DNA of 64,000 nt, from assembly GCF_023721715.1 (NCBI RefSeq), contig NZ_JAMDLG010000001.1, positions 2,147,784 through 2,211,783 on the forward strand, given 5' to 3'. Positions 34,160-43,347 of the stretch are shown in pieces. The notes under the pieces are model-generated. The model had not been told where the DNA came from and did not search any database. It worked only from the letters and a program-made list of their open reading frames with translations. The stretch's first letter is position 1. Every line of letters begins with the position of its first letter. This DNA is from Parasegetibacter sp. NRK P23 (lineage in GTDB: Bacteria; Bacteroidota; Bacteroidia; Chitinophagales; Chitinophagaceae). A program made the translations under genes and the position numbers.

Positions 34160-35035
34160 ATGATCGCAGTACAACAGGAAAATAAAAGCAGGCAAAAAGC
34201 GCTGATCTACGCTATCGTAAGTTACGTCTTACTGGCGGTGATCCTTTTTTTGGTGCGCTGGAGTACCCCGGCACAGCCGCCTGTGTTAATAGAAGATGGA
34301 ATTGAAGTGAACCTTGGCAACAGCGATGAAGGTCTTGGGGAAGAACCACCTTTAATTCCTGGTCCGCCATCGGCGTCCAACGAAACTTCTTATGATCCGC
34401 CCAAAACATCTTCTTCCACTACGGAACAGATGAAAGATGTGGATACCGATGAAAGTGACGAGGCTGCACCGGAAATTGCCAAACCTACCCGTGCTTCCAC
34501 CTCAACGAAGATTACGGACAAACCGGTCAATAAAACGGTTAAAAAAGCTGAGACAGTTACGCCCCCCGCTCCCAAGCCTCAGCCTAAAGCGGTTTACAAA
34601 GGAGGAACAGCTTCCGGCCCGGGCGGCAACAATGCGGATACTTACAACAAATCCACCAACCAGGGCATCGCCGGAGGAAAAGGTGACCAGGGAAAGATCA
34701 ATGGAAACCCGGACAGTGATAGTTATACCGGTAATGGCGGAACCGGCAAGTCTGGCGTAGCGATCAGTCGTGGACTTTCAGGACGCAGGATTACCACCTA
34801 TCCTTCTTTTGAAGATGATTTCAATGAAAACGCCAAAGTAGCGGTCGATATCCGTGTAGATCAGAACGGACGCGTTGTCGCGGCCACTTTTCAACAAAGA
34901 GGGTCTACTACATCCAATCCTAATCTTAAAGCGATTGCAATAGAAAAAGCGAAAAAAATTAAAATGAACGCGTCTCCGGATTCACCAGCTGAACAGGTCG
35001 GTACCATCATTTTTAACTTTAAAGTGCGCGGATAG
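34160..35035 (+). CDS. TonB-like energy transducer protein
   Basis: About 291 residues from the ATG at 34160 (MIAVQQENKSRQKA). An upstream in-frame ATG at 34121 is also possible. One N-terminal membrane helix (about 17-35, ALIYAIVSYVLLAVILFLV) is followed by an acidic and Pro/Thr/Lys-rich periplasmic spacer (about 40-210). The C-terminal domain (about 215-291) has the TonB-like VAVDIRVDQNGRVVAATFQQRG and NFKVRG. TonB transfers proton-motive energy to outer-membrane receptors. No exbB or exbD is present here. The Gly/Asn/Ser-rich stretch (KGGTASGPGGNN) is longer than usual. A strong terminator follows. Confidence 0.82.
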   Translation: MIAVQQENKSRQKALIYAIVSYVLLAVILFLVRWSTPAQPPVLIEDGIEVNLGNSDEGLGEEPPLIPGPPSASNETSYDPPKTSSSTTEQMKDVDTDESDEAAPEIAKPTRASTSTKITDKPVNKTVKKAETVTPPAPKPQPKAVYKGGTASGPGGNNADTYNKSTNQGIAGGKGDQGKINGNPDSDSYTGNGGTGKSGVAISRGLSGRRITTYPSFEDDFNENAKVAVDIRVDQNGRVVAATFQQRGSTTSNPNLKAIAIEKAKKIKMNASPDSPAEQVGTIIFNFKVRG

Positions 35036-35060
35036 CTTTCCTTTCTTAAACTTATTCCAT

Positions 35061-35104
35061 GCGGATAACAGTTCATACCTTCGAGTTGTTATCCGCTTTT
35101 TTTA
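35061..35104 (+). terminator. Intrinsic terminator behind the TonB-like gene
   Basis: The stem GCGGATAACA (35061-35070) pairs with TGTTATCCGC (35087-35096), followed by TTTTTTTT. It is plus-strand oriented and isolates folC. Confidence 0.85.
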
Positions 35105-35120
35105 TTACAATGTTCATCAG

Positions 35121-36425
35121 GTGACTTACGCCGAAACGCTCGACTACCTCTACGCCCGCCTGCCCATGTTCACACGCATTGGCGCGGCCGCCATCAAAAA
35201 AGACCTCACCAATACCCTCCTGCTTTGCAAAAAGGCAGGCAATCCGCAGCAGTTGTTCAAATCCATCCATATTGCCGGCACCAACGGGAAAGGTTCCGTG
35301 AGCCACATGCTCGCCTCCGTTCTGCAGGAAGCAGGGTATAAAACCGGGCTGTATACCAGTCCCCATTTGCAGGACTTCCGGGAACGCATCCGCATCAACG
35401 GAGCGATGATACCGGAAGCAGAAGTGATCCGTTTCACCGAAGACTATAAAACATATTTTGAAGCAATAGAACCCTCGTTCTTTGAAGTAACCGTAGCCCT
35501 GGCATTCCGGTATTTCGCTGAACAACGGGTAGACGTCGCCGTTATAGAAACCGGGCTCGGCGGCAGACTGGACAGCACCAATGTAATCACCCCTGAACTG
35601 AGTATCATCACGAATATCGGTTATGACCACATGCAGTTGCTGGGCGACACGCTCCCCCAGATCGCGCATGAAAAAGCCGGTATCATCAAAGAGAAAATAC
35701 CGGTGGTGATCGGGGAATCCCACCCGGAGACTGTGGCTGTTTTTACCGAAAAAGCACGAGAAAAAAACACGCCCATCATATTCGCCGACCAGCTATTTCG
35801 TCCTCAAACAATCCAATCCTCTCCTGTTGAATTGAACGTTGAATACGCTACGGAGGACGGGACAAGTTTTTTTTCAACCGATCTGCCCGGAAGATATCAG
35901 GCTAAAAATATGGCGACCGTGCTGGCCGCAGCTTCCATACTTCAGAAACAATTCACCGCTTTGAATAATGAACACCTGCGCAAGGGACTGCTGCATGTAA
36001 AAGAAAACACCGGGCTGATGGGCAGATGGGAAGTATTACGGGAAACCCCTTTGTTTGTATTAGATGTGGGCCATAACGAAGATGGTATGCGTCAGATTCT
36101 GGAACAACTGGAACACCAGCAGTACGAAAAGTTACATATTGTAATTGGGATGGTGAAAGATAAGGATGTGGAGAAAGTACTCAGTCTGCTCCCTCAAAAT
36201 GCTGCCTACTACTTTACCAATGCTTCCATTCCAAGGGCATTGCCTGCGGAAGAACTGAAAGAAAAAGCAGCAAAATACGGATTACAAGGCAGTATTTTCC
36301 CTGTGGTGGATGAGGCCGTGCAAACTGCGTTAGCCGCTGCTACCGCAGATGATATGGTATTGGTTTGCGGCAGTGTGTTTGTGGTAGGGGAAGTGGATAG
36401 GGAGCTTTACAAGCGCGCCAACTGA
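35121..36425 (+). CDS. folC: Bifunctional folylpolyglutamate/dihydrofolate synthase
   Basis: Adds glutamate to dihydropteroate and folates in the cytoplasm. 434 residues. The start is a GTG at 35121. A nearby upstream ATG (35110) runs into a stop after three codons, so the GTG is likely real. Mur ligase-type motifs include the P-loop IAGTNGKGSVSHML (near 49-62), YTSPHLQDFRERIRING, EVTVALAFRYF, ETGLGGRLDSTNV and ITNIGYDHMQLLGDTL. The C-terminal domain has VLDVGHNEDGMRQIL. It is of usual length for FolC and single in this window. A hairpin follows its stop. Confidence 0.94.
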   Translation: MTYAETLDYLYARLPMFTRIGAAAIKKDLTNTLLLCKKAGNPQQLFKSIHIAGTNGKGSVSHMLASVLQEAGYKTGLYTSPHLQDFRERIRINGAMIPEAEVIRFTEDYKTYFEAIEPSFFEVTVALAFRYFAEQRVDVAVIETGLGGRLDSTNVITPELSIITNIGYDHMQLLGDTLPQIAHEKAGIIKEKIPVVIGESHPETVAVFTEKAREKNTPIIFADQLFRPQTIQSSPVELNVEYATEDGTSFFSTDLPGRYQAKNMATVLAAASILQKQFTALNNEHLRKGLLHVKENTGLMGRWEVLRETPLFVLDVGHNEDGMRQILEQLEHQQYEKLHIVIGMVKDKDVEKVLSLLPQNAAYYFTNASIPRALPAEELKEKAAKYGLQGSIFPVVDEAVQTALAAATADDMVLVCGSVFVVGEVDRELYKRAN

Positions 36426-36431
36426 AACAAG

Positions 36432-36461
36432 AACTCCCGGAAGCTAAGCTAACCGGGAGTT
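36432..36461. terminator. Bidirectional terminator between folC and the DNRLRE lipoprotein gene
   Basis: AACTCCCGG (36432-36440) pairs with CCGGGAGTT (36453-36461) around AAGCTAAGCTAA, which itself contains a repeated AAGCTAAGCT. T tails are short on both sides, so it is a weaker terminator. Confidence 0.65.
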
Positions 36462-36484
36462 TAGAATTACTTATAGAATAGAAT

Positions 36485-37414
36485 TTACTTATCCACCCTG
36501 TATTCCACTACCAATTTTGGATGTTTTGATGCATCTGAATGTCGGCTGGAGCAGAAAATACGTGAATTGTAGAGTGCCTCATTCTGCAATTTCATAGCAA
36601 ATCCGTAATTATTGCTTTCTACCATTGCAGCAACCATACTTTTTACATCGACATTTAAAAGGTCCAAAGATGGCAACGCGGTATGCGGAACAATTACCTG
36701 TCCGGTTGAAGTTGTTGAAGGTTTGTTATTCCATTTCAGGGAAGACACCGTCCACGGACTGGTAACCCGCTGAATAAGCATTGAGATGTCCGATCCGGAA
36801 TTGGGGCTGACGTGATTACCATTTGAAGGATTGGGATGGCTATACAATGATAACTTTGCGCTTACGATGGTGGCATTGGCAGGAATACTGCTCAAATCAA
36901 ATTTCACAACCGGCCGCATCCCATAAGGAACACCCTGGTCGGTCCAATATATTACTCCGAGCTCGTGCGTTTGCCAGGAGGCTTCATATCCGTTGTCGTT
37001 ACCTGCAAGATATCCTTCATACTCATTAAAGGAAGGCTGTTGGGAAAGCTGGATAATGTCTGAAGGCAATACTTCTATTTGTACCGTATCAAAACCTCGG
37101 CCTCCTTTGTCATCAATAGCCGTAAACTCAAACTGGTAAGTACCTTTTGTAAGTCCCATAACAAGGGCTGAATCTGAACCGCTATTGTCCAAGAAAGGAC
37201 GGTTAGGACCAGAAACCATCTTCCAGATATAACCAATCAGCGAGCCATCAGCATCAGTGGCAGTTCCTCTGAGTTTCACAGTATCCTGGGGAAGTTTAAT
37301 AGAACGCGACATACCCGCATTGGCAATAGGCATGGAGTTCTCAACGTCTTTTGTACAACTAACAAGTGCGAAGATGCAGGTAGCGGATAAGGCTAAGGAT
37401 TGAATCAGTTTCAA
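36485..37414 (-). CDS. Lipoprotein with PKD-like and DNRLRE domains
   Basis: 309 residues. A lipobox is visible in CIFALVSCTKD (Cys at about residue 20), so the protein should be a lipoprotein facing outwards. The first domain (about 28-115) has a PKD/K319-like beta-sandwich pattern (IANAGMSRSIKLPQDTVKLRG, GYIWKMVSGP, GTYQFEFTAIDDKGGRGFDTV). The rest (about 130-305) resembles the DNRLRE domain, with RPVVKFDLSSIPANATIVSAKLSLYSH, NDVKSMVAAMV-type helix and YGFAMKLQN. DNRLRE proteins are cell-surface or secreted proteins, and in Bacteroidota often part of carbohydrate handling. No catalytic residues can be named. Confidence 0.82.
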   Translation of the reverse strand: MKLIQSLALSATCIFALVSCTKDVENSMPIANAGMSRSIKLPQDTVKLRGTATDADGSLIGYIWKMVSGPNRPFLDNSGSDSALVMGLTKGTYQFEFTAIDDKGGRGFDTVQIEVLPSDIIQLSQQPSFNEYEGYLAGNDNGYEASWQTHELGVIYWTDQGVPYGMRPVVKFDLSSIPANATIVSAKLSLYSHPNPSNGNHVSPNSGSDISMLIQRVTSPWTVSSLKWNNKPSTTSTGQVIVPHTALPSLDLLNVDVKSMVAAMVESNNYGFAMKLQNEALYNSRIFCSSRHSDASKHPKLVVEYRVDK

Positions 37415-37477
37415 TTGATTTAAGGTTTAGGTTAAATGATGGGGTAAAGATAGATAAAAAATCTCCGTATTATATAC

Positions 37478-38224
37478 CTACAAGCGCTTCAACTGAAACA
37501 AAAACTCCTCCAGCCCCGCACGTTTTCTTTCATCCAACTGGTAGCTGATGTGCTGTTTGTAATATTTTTTAAGGTCGAAAACATCATAAGGATGCGCGGC
37601 CACGATTTCGTCGAGGTGTTGAAACCCCACTGCGTTAGCGGTATTGAAAGCACTGATAAAATCCGGATCGATGGGTTTATTACTGATCCAGGCCGCGAAG
37701 GTGAAGGATAGTCCGGTATGGTCCTTCCAGGCATCTGCAAGGTCATAGATATAGGTAGATATCTTTCGTTGTTCCAGGGCGCGGTCGCCAATCACCAGGC
37801 CCGCGGTGGTTCCTTTGATGCGGCTGCGGTAATCTTCGCCGCCGCCATCTTCGATTACCGGATCCATGCGCCAGTAGTTTTTCAGCAGCACGCGGGTAAG
37901 CGCCGCTGAAGTGCGGCTCTGGTAATCGAGCAACACTTTTTCTGTTTTGTGCAATTCCGTTTCACTGAAAAGACAAACGGAAGCCACATCGCCATCGGCG
38001 CCGATGCAGAAATCGGTATTGATATGCCATTCCCGGAGACGCGGAATCACGGCCACGGGTACCAGCCCCATATCAATCTCATCATTCAGCAGCATTTGCG
38101 CCACCTTTGCGGGATAATCCAGCACCAGATCCATATCTTTCCGGCATTCCGCGCGTTCAATACCATACAACAAAGGCTTCGTATTCAAATAACTGACCGC
38201 CCCAACCCTTATCTTTCGTTCCAA
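37478..38224 (-). CDS. mqnA: Chorismate dehydratase MqnA (futalosine menaquinone pathway)
   Basis: Turns chorismate into 3-enolpyruvyl-benzoate, the first step of futalosine-route menaquinone synthesis. About 248 residues from a TTG at 38224, giving MERKIRVGAVSYLNTKPLLYG. The TTG at 38272 that would give 264 residues lies inside the -33 promoter element, so the shorter start is preferred. The family's GAVSYLNTKPL opening, the DLVLDYPAKVAQML and GLVPVAVIPRL blocks, SRTSAALTRVLLKNYW and GLVIGDRAL fit a periplasmic-binding-protein fold. It stands divergent from purB. Confidence 0.9.
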   Translation of the reverse strand: MERKIRVGAVSYLNTKPLLYGIERAECRKDMDLVLDYPAKVAQMLLNDEIDMGLVPVAVIPRLREWHINTDFCIGADGDVASVCLFSETELHKTEKVLLDYQSRTSAALTRVLLKNYWRMDPVIEDGGGEDYRSRIKGTTAGLVIGDRALEQRKISTYIYDLADAWKDHTGLSFTFAAWISNKPIDPDFISAFNTANAVGFQHLDEIVAAHPYDVFDLKKYYKQHISYQLDERKRAGLEEFLFQLKRL

Positions 38225-38242
38225 TTCACTTAATTTTGCCCG

Positions 38243-38273
38243 CAAACCTACGTTAAATGGTCTTCCCTGCAAA
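38243..38273 (-). promoter_or_regulatory. Promoter of mqnA: TTTG, 19 bases, TAGGTTTG
   Basis: Both elements of the Bacteroidota promoter are exact. The -33 TTTG reads at 38273-38270 and the -7 TAGGTTTG at 38250-38243, with 19 bases between. This decides the mqnA start, because the upper TTG codon overlaps the -33 element and the lower one lies 19 bases beyond the -7 box. Confidence 0.8.
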
Positions 38274-38325
38274 GGATGGGCACGTTTCCGCAGGGATCAC
38301 GCAACAAAATAAAAGGTAACAATAC

Positions 38326-39672
38326 ATGGAATTGAATGCTCTTTCCGCCATCTCCCCCATTGATGGCCGCTATCGTGGTCAGGTGCAGCACCTTGATGAA
38401 TATTTCTCCGAATACGCCCTCATGAAATACCGGGTGCTGGTGGAAATTGAATACCTCCTCTTCCTCGGCGAAAAAAAGATCGTGAAACTGCCCGCCAAAG
38501 TTAAGGCACACCTGCGGAAAGTAGCCGAAGAATTCGATTTCGCCGCCGCACAACAGATCAAAGACATTGAAAAAATCACCAACCACGACGTGAAAGCCGT
38601 GGAATACTTCCTGAAAGCCCGGCTCGATGAAGTGGAAGCAGGCGAAGTGAAAGAATGGATCCATTTCGGACTTACCTCACAGGACATCAACAATACCTCC
38701 ATCCCGCTTTCCTGGAAGAACGCGGTGGAACACGAATACCTCCCCGCCCTGCTGAACCTTCAGCACAAACTGCACGATTTCGCCAACGACTGGAAGCATG
38801 TGCCCATGCTCGCCCGCACACACGGCCAGCCTGCATCCCCCACCCGTCTGGGAAAAGAATTTATGGTTTTCGTGGAAAGGCTGGAAGGACAGGTTGAACT
38901 GTTCACGCACATTCCTTTCGCCGCTAAATTCGGTGGTGCCACCGGTAATTTTAACGCGCACCATGTAGCTTTCCCTAAAAGAAACTGGATCGACTTCGGC
39001 AACGAATTCGTGAATAATATACTGGGACTGCACAGGATGCAATTCACCACCCAGATCGAACATTACGATAATATGGCCGCTCATTTTGATGCCATGAAAC
39101 GCATAAACAATATATTGATCGACCTGTGCCGTGATATCTGGACGTACATCTCCATGGATTACTTCAAACAACAAACCAAGAAAGGAGAAGTGGGTTCTTC
39201 GGCCATGCCACACAAAGTAAATCCCATCGACTTTGAGAATGCGGAAGGCAACCTCGGTATCGCCAACGCCTTGCTGGAACACCTCGCCGCAAAACTGCCG
39301 GTTTCCCGTCTGCAACGCGACCTTACCGACTCCACCGTGCTCCGCAACCTCGGCGTTCCGTTCTCTCATATCATCATCGCCATCAAAGCGATTGAAAAGG
39401 GATTGGGTAAACTTTTGCTGAACGAGAAAAAACTCCATTCCGACCTGGAAGACAACTGGGCAGTAGTGGCGGAAGCTATCCAAACCATCCTCAGAAGGGA
39501 GAACTATCCCAAACCATACGAGGCACTGAAAGAACTTACGCGCGGCAAAGCGCATATCGATAAAAAAGCGATCCACAGTTTTATTACAACGCTGAAGGTT
39601 TCTGGCGAAGTGAAGAAGGAGCTGAAAGCGATTACCCCACAGAATTACCTGGGTGTGGTGGGAGAATTTTAA
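38326..39672 (+). CDS. purB: Adenylosuccinate lyase
   Basis: A homotetrameric cytoplasmic enzyme acting twice in purine synthesis, releasing fumarate from SAICAR and from adenylosuccinate. 448 residues. The fumarase/aspartase superfamily signature SSAMPHKVNP is at about 291-300, with the catalytic Ser on the flexible loop just before it (GEVGSSAMP). The N-terminal ISPIDGRYRGQV, HFGLTSQDINNTS and HGQPASPT blocks are typical of the longer Escherichia coli-type PurB. It starts about 100 bases from the mqnA start, divergently. Downstream, the sequence immediately behind its stop is the AT-rich repeat also found behind prfC. Confidence 0.95.
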   Translation: MELNALSAISPIDGRYRGQVQHLDEYFSEYALMKYRVLVEIEYLLFLGEKKIVKLPAKVKAHLRKVAEEFDFAAAQQIKDIEKITNHDVKAVEYFLKARLDEVEAGEVKEWIHFGLTSQDINNTSIPLSWKNAVEHEYLPALLNLQHKLHDFANDWKHVPMLARTHGQPASPTRLGKEFMVFVERLEGQVELFTHIPFAAKFGGATGNFNAHHVAFPKRNWIDFGNEFVNNILGLHRMQFTTQIEHYDNMAAHFDAMKRINNILIDLCRDIWTYISMDYFKQQTKKGEVGSSAMPHKVNPIDFENAEGNLGIANALLEHLAAKLPVSRLQRDLTDSTVLRNLGVPFSHIIIAIKAIEKGLGKLLLNEKKLHSDLEDNWAVVAEAIQTILRRENYPKPYEALKELTRGKAHIDKKAIHSFITTLKVSGEVKKELKAITPQNYLGVVGEF

Positions 39673-39976
39673 ATTTTGGATGATGAATTTTGAATGTTGG
39701 ATGCATTGTAATTCAACATTCAAAATTCATTTCATTAACGGGACGGGCATGTTTTAAAACGAACAGCTACATGGAGAATAGCGCAGGGTAAAAACACATT
39801 TTCGCGTTTCTCCCCTTTCAATAGCAAGAAGTAATTCTGTATTCAAAATAGAACTCTTCCGGCCTAAACAAGTTTCTTCTGACCTAAACAATGGCCTGGC
39901 CTGAATCGCAAAACAGCTATTAAGGATTTAAAATTTCAAGCACCCCAATTCATCATTCAAAATTCAGCATCCAAAA
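39673..39976. repeat. Intergenic element bounded by inverted copies of an AT-rich repeat
   Basis: The 304-base gap between convergent purB and prfC has no gene. At its left, TTTTGGATGATGAATTTTG starts within 5 bases of the purB stop. At its right the same sequence with a few changes, read on the minus strand, starts within 2 bases of the prfC stop (TTTTGGATGCTGAATTTTG). Inside the left end, 39684-39699 and 39714-39729 form a perfect 16-base inverted pair. The middle (39730-39945) shows no coding potential. The same repeat family occurs at 1413-1511. Confidence 0.6.
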
Positions 39977-41563
39977 TTACTTGTGTACTTCACTCGTAAA
40001 GTGAAACTCAATATCCGGGTTGTTGGTGCGTTCTGTGTTCAGGAACCACTCACTCTGCGCGAGGTACACCAGGTGCCCGTCCTTATCTTCCGCCACGTTA
40101 TTTGATTTGAAGCGGGTAAATTCGTTGAGTTTGTTTTTATCATTGGAAGTGATCCAGCAGGCTTTATAATAAGGCAGGGTCCTGAATTCGCAGGATGCGC
40201 CGTATTCCTGCAACAAACGGTATTGAATCACTTCAAACTGGAGGTCACCCACGCAACCGATGATTTTCTTGTTGCCCCCGAACTGGGTAAACAACTGGGC
40301 CACCCCTTCGTCCGTAAGTTGCATGATGCCTTTTTCAAGTTGTTTGGTCTTCATCGGATCCTTATTCACCAGTTCCTTGAATATTTCCGGTGAGAAAGTG
40401 GGTATGCCGGTGAAATAGAAATCTTCTCCTTCGGTAAGCGTATCGCCGATTTTGAAGTTGCCGGTATCGAACAGGCCAATCACATCTCCGGGATAAGCTT
40501 CTTCAATCACATCTTTATCGCGGGCAAGAAAACTATAGGGGTTACTGAAACGCACATCTTTATCGAGGCGCACGTGGTGGTAGAATTTGTTGCGCTCGAA
40601 CCGGCCGGAGCAAACCCGGAGAAACGCGATCCGGTCGCGGTGCTTAGGATCCAGGTTGGCGTGTATTTTGAAGATAAAGCCACTGAACTTATCTTCGTTC
40701 ACATCTATCACTCTTTTAGACGTTTCTCTGCTCCGTGGCGTAGGTGCGATGCGGATAAATGTATCCAGCATCTCCTTCACCCCGAAGTTGTTCACGGCAC
40801 TACCGAAGAAAACTGGGGCCACTTTTCCTGCGAGATAGTCTTGCACATTCAACTCTCCATGCACGCCATCCACCAGTTCAACATCTTCCCGGAGAATTTC
40901 CGCGTCGCGGTCTCCTAGTTTCTGATCCACCACTTCATCGGCGAGATCAGAAATATGAAGTGAATCTTCTTCTGCGGCCTTTGTATTGGCGGTAAAAAGC
41001 AGGAGGTTTTTATCGTAAAGGTTGTAAACGCCTTTAAAGTCTTTTCCGCTGTTGATGGGCCAGGTAAGGGGGTGCAGACTGATGCTCAGTTCTTTTTCAA
41101 TTTCTTCCAGCAGGTCGAAGCGGTTCTTACCATCCCGATCCATTTTGTTGATGAATACGATTACGGGCGTATCTCTCATGCGACAAACCTCCATCAGCCG
41201 GCGGGTTTGTGCTTCCACCCCGTTCACGCTGTCCACCACGAGAATAACACTGTCCACGGCAGTAAGGGTTCTGTAGGTATCCTCGGCAAAGTCTTTGTGA
41301 CCGGGTGTATCGAGCAGGTTTACCAGGCATCCTTTGTATTCGAAGGTCATCACGGAAGTAGCTACCGAGATACCTCTCTGGCGCTCGATCTCCATAAAGT
41401 CGCTTGCCGCATGCTTCTTGATCTTATTGCTTTTAACAGCACCCGCGGTTTGAATGGCACCACCAAACAGGAGGAATTTCTCCGTAAGCGTTGTTTTACC
41501 CGCATCCGGGTGGGATATGATGGCGAACGATCTTCTGCGCTTTATTTCCTGCTCGTATTTCAT
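39977..41563 (-). CDS. prfC: Peptide chain release factor 3
   Basis: A GTPase that removes RF1/RF2 from the ribosome after termination. 528 residues. G1 [13 protein letters not shown] at 18-30, the switch with [22 protein letters not shown]3 [15 protein letters not shown]4 FINKMDRDG, and the RF3-specific C-terminal blocks ([42 protein letters not shown]) are visible. It is somewhat shorter than the elongation factor G relatives and lacks their domains IV and V. A promoter box lies 26 bases before the ATG. Confidence 0.96.
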   Translation of the reverse strand: MKYEQEIKRRRSFAIISHPDAGKTTLTEKFLLFGGAIQTAGAVKSNKIKKHAASDFMEIERQRGISVATSVMTFEYKGCLVNLLDTPGHKDFAEDTYRTLTAVDSVILVVDSVNGVEAQTRRLMEVCRMRDTPVIVFINKMDRDGKNRFDLLEEIEKELSISLHPLTWPINSGKDFKGVYNLYDKNLLLFTANTKAAEEDSLHISDLADEVVDQKLGDRDAEILREDVELVDGVHGELNVQDYLAGKVAPVFFGSAVNNFGVKEMLDTFIRIAPTPRSRETSKRVIDVNEDKFSGFIFKIHANLDPKHRDRIAFLRVCSGRFERNKFYHHVRLDKDVRFSNPYSFLARDKDVIEEAYPGDVIGLFDTGNFKIGDTLTEGEDFYFTGIPTFSPEIFKELVNKDPMKTKQLEKGIMQLTDEGVAQLFTQFGGNKKIIGCVGDLQFEVIQYRLLQEYGASCEFRTLPYYKACWITSNDKNKLNEFTRFKSNNVAEDKDGHLVYLAQSEWFLNTERTNNPDIEFHFTSEVHK

Positions 41564-41588
41564 GAAAGCCCTTGTTTATCTGGAGGCG

Positions 41589-41596
41589 CAAAGGTA
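41589..41596 (-). promoter_or_regulatory. Promoter -7 box TACCTTTG for prfC
   Basis: This is an exact TAnnTTTG match on the minus strand, 26 bases upstream of the prfC ATG. No -33 TTTG at the usual spacing. Confidence 0.45.
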
Positions 41597-41641
41597 TGCT
41601 TTTATACGGTAGGAAGCTGTGCTACAGTGAAAATCCGGCGG

Positions 41642-42517
41642 CTATCCGGGGATAATACGGACCTGCCAGCCCCGTGAAAAAACATTACCGGGTTCCAGTT
41701 TTTCTATCCCTTCTTTTGTTGCGATTTCGCCTCCGGCGTTCCAGGCATCCGCAATACCGCACCAGGGTTCGATACAAACAAAGTCTGCATTCTTTGCGGC
41801 CCAAATGCCGAGGAATGGAAAATCTTTCCAGGTCACTTCCAATCCGGGACCACCTTTAGCGGCACGAATGAGGATTGAATCGGCAGGAAACTGCTTAAAA
41901 ACCAGCGCATCCTTTTCGAATAATTCATGAGAAAGCGGCAGTGTTGCGTTGTGTTCCAATAACGGAACCGGGCTTTCCGCAATCAGCCCATCCTCGGTAA
42001 TAGGCCAGCGCCCGGCCGTAACCTCCCGGCCAAAGAAAAGTTCGTAGCCAGTATACGCAGTACCCGGAAGGAATGGTACGGCGAATGCCGGATGCGCCCC
42101 TACGGAAAAAAACATGGTTTCCGCCCCGTTATTTTCTACTTCATATTGCACAAGGAGCGTATCGGCTTCAAGCCTGTATCTTATCCTGAAATGAAAAAGG
42201 AACGGATACACCTTCAGCGTATCCTCATCCGAAGAAAGCAACAAACTGCATTCGGTCGCAGCTGTGTGTTCAACGGTAAAAACTTTATCCCGTGCGAAAC
42301 CATGCCGGCTGAGTGAGTAGGTATTTCCGTTGTGCGAAAAGTTGTTGTTTCTTAAGGTGCCAACGATCGGAAAAAGTATCGGTGAGAACTTCCCCCAGTA
42401 AGCGGGATCGCCGCTCCACATAAAGTTGATCCCCTCTGCAATTGAAAATAACTCCTGTAATTCGGCACCTTTCTCCGCTATTTTCACCCTGAGTTTACCG
42501 TTATCCAACGTAACCAT
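41642..42517 (-). CDS. Aldose 1-epimerase family protein (LacX/YphB-like)
   Basis: This 291-residue cytoplasmic beta-sandwich protein is of the galactose mutarotase superfamily, which interconverts the anomers of aldoses. Visible are the sugar-binding GKFSPILFPIVGTLRNNN, the SLSRHGFARDKVF block with the catalytic-type His, VGAHPAFAVP with the second His, and the C-terminal FVCIEPWCGIADAWN with the catalytic Glu. The IEPWCG block is typical of the LacX/YphB branch rather than of classical GalM. Its sugar substrate cannot be told. No operon partners. Confidence 0.9.
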   Translation of the reverse strand: MVTLDNGKLRVKIAEKGAELQELFSIAEGINFMWSGDPAYWGKFSPILFPIVGTLRNNNFSHNGNTYSLSRHGFARDKVFTVEHTAATECSLLLSSDEDTLKVYPFLFHFRIRYRLEADTLLVQYEVENNGAETMFFSVGAHPAFAVPFLPGTAYTGYELFFGREVTAGRWPITEDGLIAESPVPLLEHNATLPLSHELFEKDALVFKQFPADSILIRAAKGGPGLEVTWKDFPFLGIWAAKNADFVCIEPWCGIADAWNAGGEIATKEGIEKLEPGNVFSRGWQVRIIPG

Positions 42518-42627
42518 ATTCAGTTTTTTTCTTCCCGCAATGTAAAGAGATAATTTTTATGAACCATTCTTAGAAAGGGTTTGTTAACTTTCTGCCTCAA
42601 TTGATTTTAAAACAACAAATTCATACA

Positions 42628-43158
42628 ATGAAAAAGATCTTTCAACGTGCAGCCACAGTTTTGCTGGGCGCAGCTTTTGTTCTTTCCACCACTTCCGCCA
42701 ATGCGCAGCAGGACAAGTCTAAACGTCCCAGTCCCCCGGCCACCGTTACCCAAACTGTAAAGGGAACAACCATCACTATTGATTACAGCCGCCCCTCTGT
42801 GAAGGGGAGAAATGTTTGGGAAGGCAATTTTGCTCCTTATGGAAAAGTATGGCGCACCGGCGCAAATGAAGCCACCATTTTTACCGTGGATAAAGACGTA
42901 AAAGTGAACGGAAAAACACTGCCCGCCGGAAAATATTCCCTCTTCACTATCCCGGGTGAGAAAGAGTGGACCATCATTTTCAATAAAACCGCAGAGCAAT
43001 GGGGCGCTTATAAATACGACTCCACCGCCGACCAGTTGCGCGTTACCGCAAAACCCAAGGCCAACGCCATGACAGAGCAATTCACGATCAACATCACTCC
43101 CAAAGGCGTGGTTGAACTGATGTGGGATAAAGTGAAAGTGCCTTTTACGGTAAAATAA
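42628..43158 (+). CDS. DUF2911 domain-containing secreted protein
   Basis: 176 residues from the ATG at 42628, which opens a signal peptide (MKKIFQRAATVLLGAAFVLS to ANAQQ, about 1-27). DUF2911 (about 35-175) is a beta-rich domain of unknown function common in Bacteroidota. Diagnostic strings are IDYSRPSVKGRNVWEG, PYGKVWRTGANEATIFTVDKDV, and LPAGKYSLFTIPGEKEWTIIFNK. The mature protein is probably periplasmic or outer-membrane-facing. It stands alone and is followed by a terminator. Confidence 0.92.
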   Translation: MKKIFQRAATVLLGAAFVLSTTSANAQQDKSKRPSPPATVTQTVKGTTITIDYSRPSVKGRNVWEGNFAPYGKVWRTGANEATIFTVDKDVKVNGKTLPAGKYSLFTIPGEKEWTIIFNKTAEQWGAYKYDSTADQLRVTAKPKANAMTEQFTINITPKGVVELMWDKVKVPFTVK

Positions 43159-43226
43159 AAGTGAAGCGTGCGGATTGCATTAAACTTGACTAATGCGATC
43201 TTGTACCGGTTACAATTTCTTTAAGA

Positions 43227-43270
43227 AAAAAAAGCTCCCAACAAGTGTCGAACTTATTGGGAGCTTTTTT
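43227..43270 (+). terminator. Terminator behind the DUF2911 gene
   Basis: The stem GCTCCCAA (43234-43241) pairs with TTGGGAGC (43257-43264), extended inwards by AAGT/ACTT and outwards by A and T runs. It is followed by TTTTTT on the plus strand and works in the reverse direction too. Confidence 0.85.
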
Positions 43271-43347
43271 ATAGGACTGTAATAACTTCAAGTAAGATGA
43301 TGGAAGAAGCCCAAAAGTTAAAGCAGTATCTCTCTTAAGCGTCAGCA

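Noticed and set aside
38677-39723. 348-codon open frame opposite purB
   Set aside because: purB is certain on the other strand, and the frame shows no recognisable domain or start signal.
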